A stretch of 64,000 bases of DNA from JAHFRG01 sp041495205. Lineage in GTDB: Bacteria; Pseudomonadota; Gammaproteobacteria; Burkholderiales; JAHFRG01. Location of the stretch: contig JBGQCF010000001.1 of the NCBI GenBank assembly GCA_041495205.1, positions 133,847 to 197,846 of the forward strand, given 5' to 3'. The position numbers were made by a program, and so were the translations under genes. Position 1 is the stretch's first letter; each line of letters begins with the position of its first letter. The notes under the pieces were generated by a model. It had not been told where the DNA came from. It did no database searches and saw only the letters and a list, made by a program, of their open reading frames with translations. This document shows, one piece after another, positions 56,412 through 64,000 of this stretch.

Positions 56412-57686
56412 CTAGCCTTCGTAGACGACGTGACCTTCGACTAATGTGTAGCATACCCGGCCCTGCAGTTCCAGCCCCAGGAAAGGGGTATTTTTTCCTT
56501 GGCTTTTCAAGGCCATAGGCTCAACTTTCCAGTAGCGTTGCGGGTCGAATATGCAGACATCCGCAGCAATCCCGGGGGTGAGGTGGCCGGTATCGATGCC
56601 GAGAATTTTCGCCGGAATTTGGGTGATTTTGGCAAGCGCCTGGGATAACGGGATTTTGGTTTCGGCGGCCCATTTCAGCGTGAGCGGCAGAAGCAGCTCC
56701 AGGCCGGTCGCGCCGCTTTCGGCTTCGGCAAAAGGCAACAGCTTGGCGTCATCGTCCACCGGGGCATGATCTGAGCACAGTGCGTCAATGGTGCCGTCTT
56801 TAAGCCCCATGCGCAGCGCGTCGCGGTCGCGTAATGAGCGCAGCGGCGGGATGAGGTTGCAGTTGGCATCGAAAAAGCCGAGATCCATTTCGCTTAGATG
56901 GACATGTGTCGCGGCAATGTCGCAGGTAATCGCCAGTCCTTGGTTTTTTGCCTGGCGCACCATCTCCACGCCTTCGGCAGTGGATAGCCGGCATAGGTGA
57001 ATACGCGCCCCGGTTTCCTTGGCGAGCAGCAAAATGGTGGAGAGCGCGATGGTTTCGGCGCAGCCCGGTATCGCCGGCAGCCCCAGCCGCGTGGCTACTA
57101 CTCCGTCATGCGCGACACCGCCGCGTGCGAGCTGTGCATCCTGTGGGCGCAGCCACACCGTGTAGCCGAAAGTCACGGCATATTGCATGGCGCACCTGAG
57201 CACATTGGTATCGCTAAGCGGCGCGTTGGCTTGAGAGAAGGCAATGCATCCGGCGTCATGGAGTTCCGCCATTTCGGTGATGCGCTCGCCATTGAGTCCC
57301 TGAGTCAATGCACCGAGCGGATAGACGCGCGACTGGTTCAAGCTTTTAGCGCGGTGTTTCAGCATTTCCACCAGCCCCGGCTCATCCAGCGGCGGGTCGG
57401 TGTCGGGCGGGCAGGCGAGGCTGGTGATGCCGCCGGCAACCGCCGCCTGCATTTCCGATTCCAGGGTCGCCTTGTATTCGAAACCAGGTTCGCGCAGGCG
57501 CGCTGAAAGGTCAATCAAACCGGGGCAGACCACGCGGTTGCTGGCGTCAATCACGCGGTTGGGATGATAAGCGTCCGGGGCGCGGCCCAGCGAGAGCACC
57601 TTGCCTGCCGCGATAAACAAGTCCTGCACGGCATCCGTGCCGTTCTTGGGGTCAATGATGCGGCCGTTCTTAATGTGAATCTTCAT
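56412..57686 (-). CDS. pyrC': Dihydroorotase-like protein, catalytically inactive (PyrC')
   Basis: A 424-residue amidohydrolase-fold protein. In active dihydroorotases the first metal motif reads PGLIDLHxHLREPG; here it is PGLIDLSARLREPG (Ser61, Arg63), so both metal-binding His are gone. Other landmarks (AAVAGGITSLACPPDTDPP, CSDHAPV, LTPGIAADVCIFDP) remain. This is the known PyrC' type, which assembles with PyrB into the class A aspartate transcarbamoylase dodecamer in Pseudomonas and relatives without its own activity. It starts directly after the pyrB stop. A genuine pyrC must exist elsewhere. Confidence 0.92.
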   Translation of the reverse strand: MKIHIKNGRIIDPKNGTDAVQDLFIAAGKVLSLGRAPDAYHPNRVIDASNRVVCPGLIDLSARLREPGFEYKATLESEMQAAVAGGITSLACPPDTDPPLDEPGLVEMLKHRAKSLNQSRVYPLGALTQGLNGERITEMAELHDAGCIAFSQANAPLSDTNVLRCAMQYAVTFGYTVWLRPQDAQLARGGVAHDGVVATRLGLPAIPGCAETIALSTILLLAKETGARIHLCRLSTAEGVEMVRQAKNQGLAITCDIAATHVHLSEMDLGFFDANCNLIPPLRSLRDRDALRMGLKDGTIDALCSDHAPVDDDAKLLPFAEAESGATGLELLLPLTLKWAAETKIPLSQALAKITQIPAKILGIDTGHLTPGIAADVCIFDPQRYWKVEPMALKSQGKNTPFLGLELQGRVCYTLVEGHVVYEG

Positions 57687-58637
57687 TCAGTTTCCCGCCA
57701 GCATGCTCATCACTGCCATGCGCACTGCGATGCCGAACGTGACTTGCGGCAGAATCACCGAACGCGGGCCGTCGGCTACGCTGGAATCTATTTCCACGCC
57801 GCGGTTCATCGGCCCGGGGTGCATGACGATGGCGTCGGGCTTGGCAGCCGCAAGTTTCTCCGCGGTCAAGCCGTAATACTTGAAGAATTCCTGCGCGCTG
57901 GGCAAAAGCGGCCCCTGCATGCGCTCGCTTTGCAGGCGCAGCATCATGACCACATCCACGTCTTTGAGTCCGCGCTGCATATCGTAATAAGCATGCACGC
58001 CGAGATTTTCAACGCCTGTCGGCAACAGGGTTTTCGGCGCGATGACCCTGACTTCAGGCACGCCGAGCGTGGTGAGCGCATGGATTTGGGAGCGCGCCAC
58101 GCGCGAATGCAGAATGTCGCCGACGATCGCAACGCGCAGATTGGTGAATTCGCGTTTGTAGTGGCGGATGGTGAACATGTCCAGAAGCGCTTGCGTGGGA
58201 TGCGCATGGCGCCCGTCTCCGGCATTGATAACATGCACATTCGGCGCCACATGGTGCGCAATCAGGTGTGCCGCCCCGCTTTGCGCATGCCGCACGATGA
58301 ACATGTCGGCGTGCATCGCCTCCAGATTGTCGATGGTATCGAGCAGCGTTTCGCCTTTGCTGTGTGAGGAGGTGCTGATATTGAGATTGATGACGTCGGC
58401 GGAGAGCCGCTTGGCGGCGATTTCGAACGTGGTGCGGGTGCGGGTGCTCGGTTCGAAGAACAGATTGAAAATCGCTTTACCGCGCAGCAGGGGAAGTTTC
58501 TTGACTTCGCGCTCGGTGACGCCGATGAACGATTGGGCGGTGTCGAGTATTTGCGTCAGAAGCGTCGCAGGCAGCCCTTCAATCGTAAGCAAGTGCTGGA
58601 GTTCACCGTTCTTGTTGAGCTGCGGGTTGCTGTGCAT
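57687..58637 (-). CDS. pyrB: Aspartate carbamoyltransferase catalytic subunit
   Basis: A 316-residue enzyme: carbamoyl-phosphate motif FFEPSTRTRTTFEIA near residue 62, HPTQALLDMFTI near 145 and MHPGPMNRGVEI near 275. It condenses carbamoyl phosphate and aspartate in pyrimidine synthesis. Same strand and contiguous with pyrC' (stop TGA then ATG) and 59 bp from pyrR. Confidence 0.97.
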   Translation of the reverse strand: MHSNPQLNKNGELQHLLTIEGLPATLLTQILDTAQSFIGVTEREVKKLPLLRGKAIFNLFFEPSTRTRTTFEIAAKRLSADVINLNISTSSHSKGETLLDTIDNLEAMHADMFIVRHAQSGAAHLIAHHVAPNVHVINAGDGRHAHPTQALLDMFTIRHYKREFTNLRVAIVGDILHSRVARSQIHALTTLGVPEVRVIAPKTLLPTGVENLGVHAYYDMQRGLKDVDVVMMLRLQSERMQGPLLPSAQEFFKYYGLTAEKLAAAKPDAIVMHPGPMNRGVEIDSSVADGPRSVILPQVTFGIAVRMAVMSMLAGN

Positions 58638-58696
58638 GGACGCGAGGCGGATTATAGCATCATTGACGGAAACTCACTTGCCCACGCTGAGTGTGG

Positions 58697-59197
58697 CTAG
58701 GTCCGGTTCAGGGATAGGCTGAGCCGGCCCTCCTTGTCCTTTTTGAGTTCGATGTTCTGGTTGTCCGCGAGCTCCAGCGTAACGCCGCTGTAGCGCGCAA
58801 ATACCGGCAGTTCACGCCCGCCGCGGTCTATCAGCACCGCGAGATCAATGCTGGCCGGCCGCCCGTAATCGAACAGCTCGTTCATGGCTGCGCGCACCGT
58901 GCGGCCGGTGTACAGCACGTCATCCACCAGGATGATGCGGCGTCCTTCGACATCGAAAGGGATGTTCGACGGCTTGACCTGCGGGTGCAAACCGATGCGT
59001 GCGAAGTCGTCGCGGTAAAATGAAATATCAAGCAGCCCGAGCGGTGTGGCGAGTCCAAGTTGCTGTTGCAGTTTTTGCGCAATCCAGGCGCCGCCGGTAT
59101 GTATTCCGATCAGTGCCGCGTCGGAATCGAGCTGCGGCTTGATTTTCGCGGCGAGCTCAGAAACCAGCTGCTCGGCGTCAGGAAGTTTTAAGCTCAT
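58697..59197 (-). CDS. pyrR: PyrR-like phosphoribosyltransferase / pyrimidine regulator
   Basis: A 166-residue PRTase with IGIHTGGAWIAQKL, LDISFYRDDF and the PRPP-binding VDDVLYTGRTVRAAM near residue 95. In Gram-positives PyrR is an RNA-binding attenuator of pyr genes; in this group the RNA role is uncertain and it may be mainly a uracil PRTase. Overlaps ruvX by 20 bp and precedes pyrB. Confidence 0.93.
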   Translation of the reverse strand: MSLKLPDAEQLVSELAAKIKPQLDSDAALIGIHTGGAWIAQKLQQQLGLATPLGLLDISFYRDDFARIGLHPQVKPSNIPFDVEGRRIILVDDVLYTGRTVRAAMNELFDYGRPASIDLAVLIDRGGRELPVFARYSGVTLELADNQNIELKKDKEGRLSLSLNRT

Positions 59198-59642
59198 CGA
59201 AGAAGCTCTGCAAAATGTGTTGCGCCGCTACTTGGTCTACAAACGTTTTGATTCGCCGCACCCCGCTATCCGCCAGCGAAAGTTCCGCCGCGTGCGAGCT
59301 CAGGCGCTCGTCAACCAAAACGGTGCGCAGCTTGAACCGTTGTTCCAGCCGCAGCGCGAAGCGGCGGCACAGCCGGCTCATCTCATGCTCGCTGCCATCC
59401 ATATAAGCAGGCAGGCCGATCACCAGGAGCACCGGCTGCCATTCTTTTATCAATGCTGCAATTGCGTTAAAGCGCTGCTCGTTTTGCGTTGCTTCGAGCT
59501 TTGTCAGCGGGTGGGCAATGCGCAGCGACAAATCGCCTACCGCAACGCCGATGCGCTTTGTGCCGAAGTCGAAAGCTAAAACAGTCCCCTCTACGGCGTG
59601 AGGAGTGAGGAGTGAGGAGTGAGGAGATGGCGCTTGCTTCAT
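59178..59642 (-). CDS. ruvX: RuvX/YqgF-type Holliday-junction resolvase-like / pre-16S rRNA nuclease
   Basis: About 154 residues. The RNase H-like core is intact: VLAFDFGTKRIGVAVGD, VIGLPAYMDGSE, VDERLSSHAAE. It is implicated in 16S rRNA 5' maturation. The first ~15 residues (QAPSPHSSLLTPHA) are not family sequence: they are encoded by the GTGAGGAGTGAGGAG repeat at 59599-59630. The ATG at 59642 lies just upstream of that repeat; a start within VEGTVLAFD would give the normal length. Confidence 0.92.
   Translation of the reverse strand: MKQAPSPHSSLLTPHAVEGTVLAFDFGTKRIGVAVGDLSLRIAHPLTKLEATQNEQRFNAIAALIKEWQPVLLVIGLPAYMDGSEHEMSRLCRRFALRLEQRFKLRTVLVDERLSSHAAELSLADSGVRRIKTFVDQVAAQHILQSFFDELKTS
59599..59630. 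repeat. GTGAGGAGTGAGGAG simple repeat inside ruvX 5' end
   Basis: Four units of (G)TGAGGAG on the plus strand, continuing beyond ruvX as CTCACCCCTTACCCCTCACC around 59664-59690. Common REP-like simple sequence; here it is in frame at the N terminus of ruvX. Confidence 0.75.
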
Positions 59643-59694
59643 CACTTGGATACGGGTTTCGCTCCTCACCCCTTACCCCTCACCCCTTACTGTT

Positions 59695-60255
59695 TTATGC
59701 ATGCCCTACGTCGTCCGAAAGGGTGGCGAAGTTGACACCCAGCAATTCCATCGCTGCAGGCAGGCGCCCTTCTGCGGGCAAGTCGAATATGACCTCGGTC
59801 TTCGCGGGCACGGAAAGCCAGGCGTTTTGCGCGAGCTCGTGCTCGAGCTGCCCACGCGCCCAGCCGGCGTATCCCAGGGTAACCAGGATATGCTGCGGGC
59901 CGTTGCCGCGTCCCACCGCCTGCAAAATGTCCCTGGAGGTGGTGAGCCCAAGTTCCTGATTGACCGCCAGGGTGGATTGCCAATCGCCCAAAGGTTTATG
60001 CAAGACGAAGCCGCGGTCGATTTGCACCGGGCCGCCGAAGTGCACTGCTATGCCGCGCAGGCGCGGCTCGCCCAGCGGAATGCTGATTTGCTCAAAAAGC
60101 GCCTGCAGGGTCATGTCAATCGGACGATTGACCACCACCCCTAGCGCACCCTGCTCGTTGTGCTCGCAGATGTAGGTCAGGCTCTTGGAAAAATACGGAT
60201 CCGCCATGTTGGGCATGGCGATCAGAAAGTGATTGGTCAGGTTGACGGATTGCAT
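59695..60255 (-). CDS. YqgE/AlgH family protein
   Basis: A 186-residue UPF0301 protein: NHFLIAMPNMADPYFSKSLTYICEHNEQGALGVVVNRP (in part), VHFGGPVQIDRGFVLH and YAGWARGQLEHELAQNAWLSVP are diagnostic. Exact function unknown; AlgH has been linked to alginate and other regulation. It is first in the yqgE-ruvX-pyrR-pyrB-pyrC' string on the minus strand. Confidence 0.95.
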   Translation of the reverse strand: MQSVNLTNHFLIAMPNMADPYFSKSLTYICEHNEQGALGVVVNRPIDMTLQALFEQISIPLGEPRLRGIAVHFGGPVQIDRGFVLHKPLGDWQSTLAVNQELGLTTSRDILQAVGRGNGPQHILVTLGYAGWARGQLEHELAQNAWLSVPAKTEVIFDLPAEGRLPAAMELLGVNFATLSDDVGHA

Positions 60256-60387
60256 AAGCGTATTGTAATCGCCCGGTCAGGCCTTCACAATTGCCGCAAG
60301 ACAGGTTGAGGCGTTACCATCTGCGACAATCACGTATTTACGAACCGTGAAGGATGAGCATGGCAGCAAATCTTGTAACTGATTGCG

Positions 60388-61179
60388 CTATTGGCGGGCG
60401 CGCAGCCAGGCTTTCCAAGCGCTGAACAAAGCCGGGTTGCGCGCGGCGATCACCGAGCGTTTCCATAAATCGTCCGCCCAGAAATCGTCTGTTTTAAGCG
60501 TACACATCATTCCCCCCGCTTCTTCGAGTATCAGCGAGCCCGCGGCGTAATCCCACAACCTTTGGCCGCCGTGCAAATACACGTCAAAACGTCCCGCGGC
60601 GACATAACACCATTCCAGCGTGCTCGCGCCGTAATTGCGTTGCGAGGAATAAGGCGGCGAGCCGGCAAGCTGTTGCGCCAGGTGAGGGCTGATGCGCTTG
60701 AAATCCACGCTCGCCATGCACTGGCGCAAATCCCTGACCGACTCGTTGATGGGAAGCTTCTCGCCGTTGAGATAAGCGCCGCCGCCTTTCTCTGCGTAAA
60801 ACATTTCATCCGCCACCGGGTCGTAGATCACCCCGAGCACGCTGCGTCCTTTGTTCATCAGCGCCACGGAAACCGCGAAATAGGGCAGGCCGTTGACGAA
60901 ATTGGAAGTGCCGTCAATCGGGTCCACGCACCACAAGCCGGAATCCCCGGCGAGCCATTGCTCGGCCTGCTGCTCGTGGCTCATTTCCTCGGCGAGGACG
61001 GGGCTCGGATGAATCTCGCGCAGCCTCAGCGCGAGCGCTTCCTGCGCGGCGATATCGGCATCGGTGTACAGGCTGCCGTCGGCTTTACGTTGCTGCGCCA
61101 CCCGCAAATAACGCGGCATGATTTCTGCCTGCGCCACTTCGCGCACTGCGTGAATTACTGCCTTAATCAGAGGTTCCAT
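60388..61179 (-). CDS. Inositol-monophosphatase family protein (SuhB/CysQ-like)
   Basis: A 263-residue phosphatase: LAEEMSHEQQ (metal Glu), CVDPIDGTSNFVNGLPYFAVSVALM (shown in part, DPIDGT motif near residue 88) and LWDYAAGSLILEEAGG. The ATG at 61179 gives the family start; it overlaps the redoxin gene by 17 bp. Substrate could be inositol phosphate or another sugar phosphate. Its first codons (MEPLIK) are encoded by GGAACCTCTGATTAAG, identical to the terminal inverted repeat of the nearby MITE-like elements. Confidence 0.92.
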   Translation of the reverse strand: MEPLIKAVIHAVREVAQAEIMPRYLRVAQQRKADGSLYTDADIAAQEALALRLREIHPSPVLAEEMSHEQQAEQWLAGDSGLWCVDPIDGTSNFVNGLPYFAVSVALMNKGRSVLGVIYDPVADEMFYAEKGGGAYLNGEKLPINESVRDLRQCMASVDFKRISPHLAQQLAGSPPYSSQRNYGASTLEWCYVAAGRFDVYLHGGQRLWDYAAGSLILEEAGGMMCTLKTDDFWADDLWKRSVIAARNPALFSAWKAWLRARQ

Positions 61180-61726
61180 GCTTCCACTTGATCGAGCAGC
61201 CGATGCTGGGAATTTGGTCTTTTGGCCCTTGGCCGGTGCGCGCCACCTGCAGCATGGCCTCAAACAAATCGCGCCGTGCGTCGGGCGCGGCGTCCTTGCG
61301 CGAAGCGTCCAGCCTGCCGCGGTACTGCAATTCCAGCTTGGCGTTGAAGCCGTAAAAATCCGGCGTGCACAGCGCGCCATAGGTTTTCGCCACTTCCTGG
61401 GTTTCGTCGAGCACGTAAGGGAAGGGGAAATTAAATTGGCGCGCAACCTTGATCATGTTTTCAAATGAATCCTCGGGATAATCGATGGGATCGTTGGACA
61501 TGACGGCAATGCTGTTTATGCCGTGTTCGCTGAGTTCCTTGCAATCGCGCACGATGCGCTCGCGCACCGCTTTCACGTATGGGCAATGGTTGCAGATGAA
61601 CATCACCAGCAAGCCCTTCTCGCCGCGTACGTCGCTCAGGCGGTAGCGCTTGCCGTCCACGCCTGGCAGGTCGAAATCCACCGCTTTCCAGCCGAAATTG
61701 CATACCGGGGTTTGCAGGCTCACCAT
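61163..61726 (-). CDS. Thioredoxin-fold peroxiredoxin-like protein (AhpC/TSA family)
   Basis: A 187-residue redoxin: FDLPGVDGKRYRLSDVRGEKGLLVMFICNHCPYVKAV (key FICNHCPYVKA, a CxxC active site), then NDPIDYPEDSF and PDFYGFNAKLELQYRGRLDAS. This is the small thioredoxin-family group with CNHCPYV. Likely a cytosolic thiol reductase or peroxidase. Cotranscribed with the phosphatase gene it overlaps; a MITE-like element lies in its promoter region. Confidence 0.92.
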   Translation of the reverse strand: MVSLQTPVCNFGWKAVDFDLPGVDGKRYRLSDVRGEKGLLVMFICNHCPYVKAVRERIVRDCKELSEHGINSIAVMSNDPIDYPEDSFENMIKVARQFNFPFPYVLDETQEVAKTYGALCTPDFYGFNAKLELQYRGRLDASRKDAAPDARRDLFEAMLQVARTGQGPKDQIPSIGCSIKWKHGTSD

Positions 61727-61747
61727 AAAATTTCTCCATCAATCATG

Positions 61748-62030
61748 TTAGGGAACCTCTGATTAAGTCCTACGCAGATTGCGTTGCTGGCAAAATGCGG
61801 ATGGATGCAAGGCGCGCGACGAAGGTCGTAGCCAGGACTACGAAGCCGAGGAGCGCAACGACGCAGACGCCACATTTTGCCGCAACCCAGAGGGACGACG
61901 GCTTTTCGGGCGGTCTGCATTGTTGCTCGGCTTGCCAAGGGTGGTGGCCATTGGCTGCGTCTCGCTTCGCGCATCCCATCCCGGAAAGCCGCCGTCGCAA
62001 CCGCGTGGGACTTAATCAGAGGCTCCTTAA
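61748..62030. mobile_element. MITE-like element copy 1 (~283 bp)
   Basis: Terminal inverted repeats TTAGGGAACCTCTGATTAAG and TTAAGGAGCCTCTGATTAAG (reverse complement of the right end), each continuing TCC. No protein of its own is evident. Inside are sub-palindromes (GACGAAGGTCGTAGCC / GGACTACGAAGCCGAGGAGC). A second, diverged copy in the opposite orientation starts at 63729. Confidence 0.8.
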
Positions 62031-62072
62031 CCTTTATATTATCATGCACCTGTTTACTAAGCCTTCCCTCAT

Positions 62073-62804
62073 ATGACTACCGCGCGCTTTTATCATTCAG
62101 GTGAATTGACCTCTCATCGCGAAATTTTCCTTGATGAGGCGGCAGCGCATCACGCTGCGAGGGTGTTGCGCCTCAAGCAAGAAGATGCGGTCGTATTGTT
62201 CAATGGCAAGGGCGGGGAATATCCGGCCAGGATTACCGGCATAGGCAAAACAAAAGTAACGGTACTGACAGGCGAATGGCAAAACATCGAGCGGGAATCG
62301 CCGCTACAAATCATCCTGGCGCAGGCTGTGTCATCCGCCGAGAAAATGGATTTCACGGTGCAAAAAGCGGTGGAACTGGGCGTAACTGCAATTCAGCCTC
62401 TCGCCAGTCAACGCGGCGTAGTGCGTATGGATGCCGCGCGTGCGCGAAAGCGCATTGAGCACTGGCGTAAGGTGGTAATTGCGGCTTGCGAGCAGTGCGG
62501 GCGTAACCGCATACCGCAGATTGCGGAGATGGTTCCGCTGAAATATTTTACCGACAAAGCAGAGCACGATGCGCTGCGGTTGATGCTTTCTCCCGAGGGT
62601 GGTTTATCCTTCAAGCAACTCAAGTACAAAGGCGGCGAGATAATCTTGCTGGTCGGGCCAGAGGGTGGATTGACAGCGCAAGAAGAACAAGCCGCTCGTG
62701 CCGCCGGTTTTACTTTAGTCACTTTGGGGCAACGTGTCTTGCGCACCGAAACGGCGGGGCTTGCTGCGCTGGCCGCGATGCAGACGCTGTGGGGGGACTT
62801 TTAA
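62073..62804 (+). CDS. rsmE: 16S rRNA (uracil1498-N3)-methyltransferase
   Basis: A 243-residue SPOUT methyltransferase: AAAHHAARVLRLKQEDAVVLFNGKGGEY (in part), QKAVELGVTAIQPLASQR and the knot GPEGGLTAQEEQAARAAGF with LGQRVLRTETAGLAAL. It methylates U1498 in the 30S decoding region. The MITE-like element ends 43 bp upstream, so the promoter lies within or beside it. Confidence 0.96.
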   Translation: MTTARFYHSGELTSHREIFLDEAAAHHAARVLRLKQEDAVVLFNGKGGEYPARITGIGKTKVTVLTGEWQNIERESPLQIILAQAVSSAEKMDFTVQKAVELGVTAIQPLASQRGVVRMDAARARKRIEHWRKVVIAACEQCGRNRIPQIAEMVPLKYFTDKAEHDALRLMLSPEGGLSFKQLKYKGGEIILLVGPEGGLTAQEEQAARAAGFTLVTLGQRVLRTETAGLAALAAMQTLWGDF

Positions 62805-62807
62805 CCC

Positions 62808-63731
62808 ATGTACGCAATCATCGTTCATGGAGGATCAGGAGACTGGAAGGCGGAACATAAACACGCGGCGCTACAGGGTGTGAGGAGCGCAGTGAAAGCG
62901 GGAACGAAATTGCTTGCGCAAGGCAAGCCCGCGCTCGATGCGGTGACCGCCGCCGTGATGTTGCTGGAGGATAACCCGGTGTTCAACGCCGGCACTGGTT
63001 CCGCGCTGAACTTGCACGGCGAAGCCCAGATGGACGCCAGTGTCATGATGAGCAAGGGACTGCGCGCAGGAGGTGTGGCTTGTCTATCCCGCGTCAAAAA
63101 CCCGGTGCGGGTCGCGCGCAAGATAATGGAGGAAACTGGACATATTCTGCTCGCCGGCGAAGGCGCGCTTAACTTTGCCCGCGCCATGGGTTTTGCCGAT
63201 TACGATCCGGTGACGCGAGAGCGGCGGGCGGATTGGCAGAAGAAACGAAAGGCGCTGTCTGCGGTAAAAAGCCAAAGCCGCCTGCGGGATTTGTTAAAGC
63301 GCCATCCCGAGCTTGCGGGCGGGACGGTGGGTGCGGTAGCGCTGGATAAACGCGGTGATTTGGCTGCGGCGACTTCTTCCGGCGGATTGACGCTGAAGCT
63401 CCCGGGGCGGGTCGGCGATACGCCTATTTTGGGAGCGGGAAATTACGCCATGCCCATGGGCGCGGCATCCGCCACCGGTTTGGGCGAAGTGGCGATGCGT
63501 TACCTCGTGACCAAATCGGTGTGCGATCTGCTGGCGCAGGGCAGAAATGCGCAGCAGGCCGTGGATGAAGTGCTGTCGCTCCTGGCGGCGGAACCGCGCG
63601 CGGATATGGGCATCATCACCATAGACAGGCGGGGCAACATCGGCGTTGGACACCGCAGCCGGGCCATGCCTCACGCTTATTGTGTTTCAGGAAAAAGCAA
63701 AGTTGTTGCGAGAATGCAGGTCAGGCCCTAA
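62808..63731 (+). CDS. Isoaspartyl peptidase / L-asparaginase (Ntn-hydrolase)
   Basis: A 307-residue plant-type asparaginase: NPVFNAGTGSALNLHGEAQMDASVM (part), catalytic Thr173 at the autocleavage site in LAGGTVGAVALD, and ATSSGGLTLKLPGRVGDTPILGAGNYA (part). It self-processes into alpha and beta chains and hydrolyses isoaspartyl dipeptides. Four bp behind rsmE, so cotranscribed. Its TAA stop is part of the terminal repeat of MITE-like copy 2. Confidence 0.95.
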   Translation: MYAIIVHGGSGDWKAEHKHAALQGVRSAVKAGTKLLAQGKPALDAVTAAVMLLEDNPVFNAGTGSALNLHGEAQMDASVMMSKGLRAGGVACLSRVKNPVRVARKIMEETGHILLAGEGALNFARAMGFADYDPVTRERRADWQKKRKALSAVKSQSRLRDLLKRHPELAGGTVGAVALDKRGDLAAATSSGGLTLKLPGRVGDTPILGAGNYAMPMGAASATGLGEVAMRYLVTKSVCDLLAQGRNAQQAVDEVLSLLAAEPRADMGIITIDRRGNIGVGHRSRAMPHAYCVSGKSKVVARMQVRP

Positions 63732-64000
63732 GGAACCTCTGATTAAGCCCCACGAGGGCGCGACGCTGGCTTTTTGGGATGAGATGCGCGAAGCGAGGCG
63801 CAGCGAATGGTTGACCCCCTTCGCAAGCCGAGCGACAAAGCAGATCGCCCGAAAAGCCGCGTCCCATCCGGGTTTCGGCGCAATGCGGCGCTTGCGTCGT
63901 TGCGCTCCTCGTGCTTAAGCTACGGCTATGCACCTTCGTCGCGCGCCTTGCAATCATCCGCATTGCGCCAGAAACGCGCTCCGCGGAGGACTTAATCAGA
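63729..64000. mobile_element. MITE-like element copy 2, inverted, cut by window edge
   Basis: Begins TAAGGAACCTCTGATTAAG and ends at the window edge in GGACTTAATCAGA, the opposite terminal repeat. Its reverse complement aligns along nearly its whole length with copy 1 (for example AAGGCGCGCGACGAAGG, GAGGAGCGCAACGACGCA, GGCTTTTCGGGCG). Inserted exactly at the asparaginase stop codon. Confidence 0.8.

Overview
The window looks like chromosomal DNA of a betaproteobacterium, possibly of the Nitrosomonadales/Sulfuricella type; this is inferred from gene order and protein style, and no rRNA or tRNA gene is present to test it. The pointers are the contiguous pyrimidine block yqgE-ruvX-pyrR-pyrB-pyrC' with a catalytically dead dihydroorotase, the glnA...ntrB-ntrC order under a sigma54/NtrC-type control region, the waaC/waaA genes and an uppP gene.

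Layout. (1) 1-8.5 kb, minus strand: a tight operon for an unidentified activated sugar: NAD-epimerase, a 32-codon mini-gene, a nucleotidyltransferase-PfkB kinase fusion in the reverse domain order of HldE, a second epimerase, a HAD phosphatase, an APH-type kinase, a split transketolase, a methyltransferase and an alcohol dehydrogenase cut by the window edge. (2) 8.9-12 kb: PglK/MsbA-like ABC flippase, MarR/EPS-type regulator with a 16-bp inverted repeat across its start codon, and an RfaH/NusG paralogue. (3) 12.2-18 kb: rfbB-(four-helix-bundle gene)-rfbA-rfbC-rfbD and a UDP-sugar dehydrogenase; the dehydrogenase/rfbB junction is present a second time as a decayed copy exactly 4380 bp away. (4) 18.1-22.6 kb: waaC, a DUF559 nuclease, hairpin repeat arrays, waaA, more repeats and pcm. 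(5) 22.6-28.2 kb: TPP riboswitch-thiC, followed by toxin-antitoxin cargo (HigBA, MNT-HEPN, Fic) punctuated by two extra copies of the thiC 3' end. (6) 28.2-39.7 kb: defence island. A type I restriction system (hsdR-hsdS ... hsdM-mrr) is split by a HipA-like kinase with an unknown partner, a divergent ubiquitin-like conjugation cassette (Ubl, E2-like, JAB-E1 fusion) and an XRE/ImmA regulator pair. (7) 39.8-46.8 kb: small modules (MFS transporter, VapBC, DUF1232, GST, a DUF2235'-DUF4870 chimera, MazEF, DUF3014, uppP) separated by a dispersed GGGGTCGGAGTCGACTT-type motif and by fragments of gene ends. (8) 46.8-64 kb: housekeeping genes (CDGSH protein, rhodanese, glnA, ntrBC, xth, prlC, pyrimidine block, suhB-like phosphatase, redoxin, rsmE, asparaginase) with two copies of a ~280-bp MITE-like element in opposite orientation.

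Two themes run through the window. First, surface polysaccharide synthesis: RfaH-type antitermination, dTDP-rhamnose, UDP-HexNAc oxidation, heptosyl/Kdo transfer, undecaprenyl recycling and a candidate novel nucleotide sugar. Second, a patchwork of immunity and addiction modules whose borders repeatedly carry short duplicated ends of resident genes (thiC, pcm, wecC/rfbB, GST, uppP, DUF2235). The most notable system is the ubiquitin-like cassette at 34.2-36.3 kb: its E2-like protein has no cysteine, its Ubl ends in D-D-D-N-S instead of Gly-Gly, and it faces an XRE-ImmA pair across a palindrome-rich promoter, all inside a type I restriction locus.
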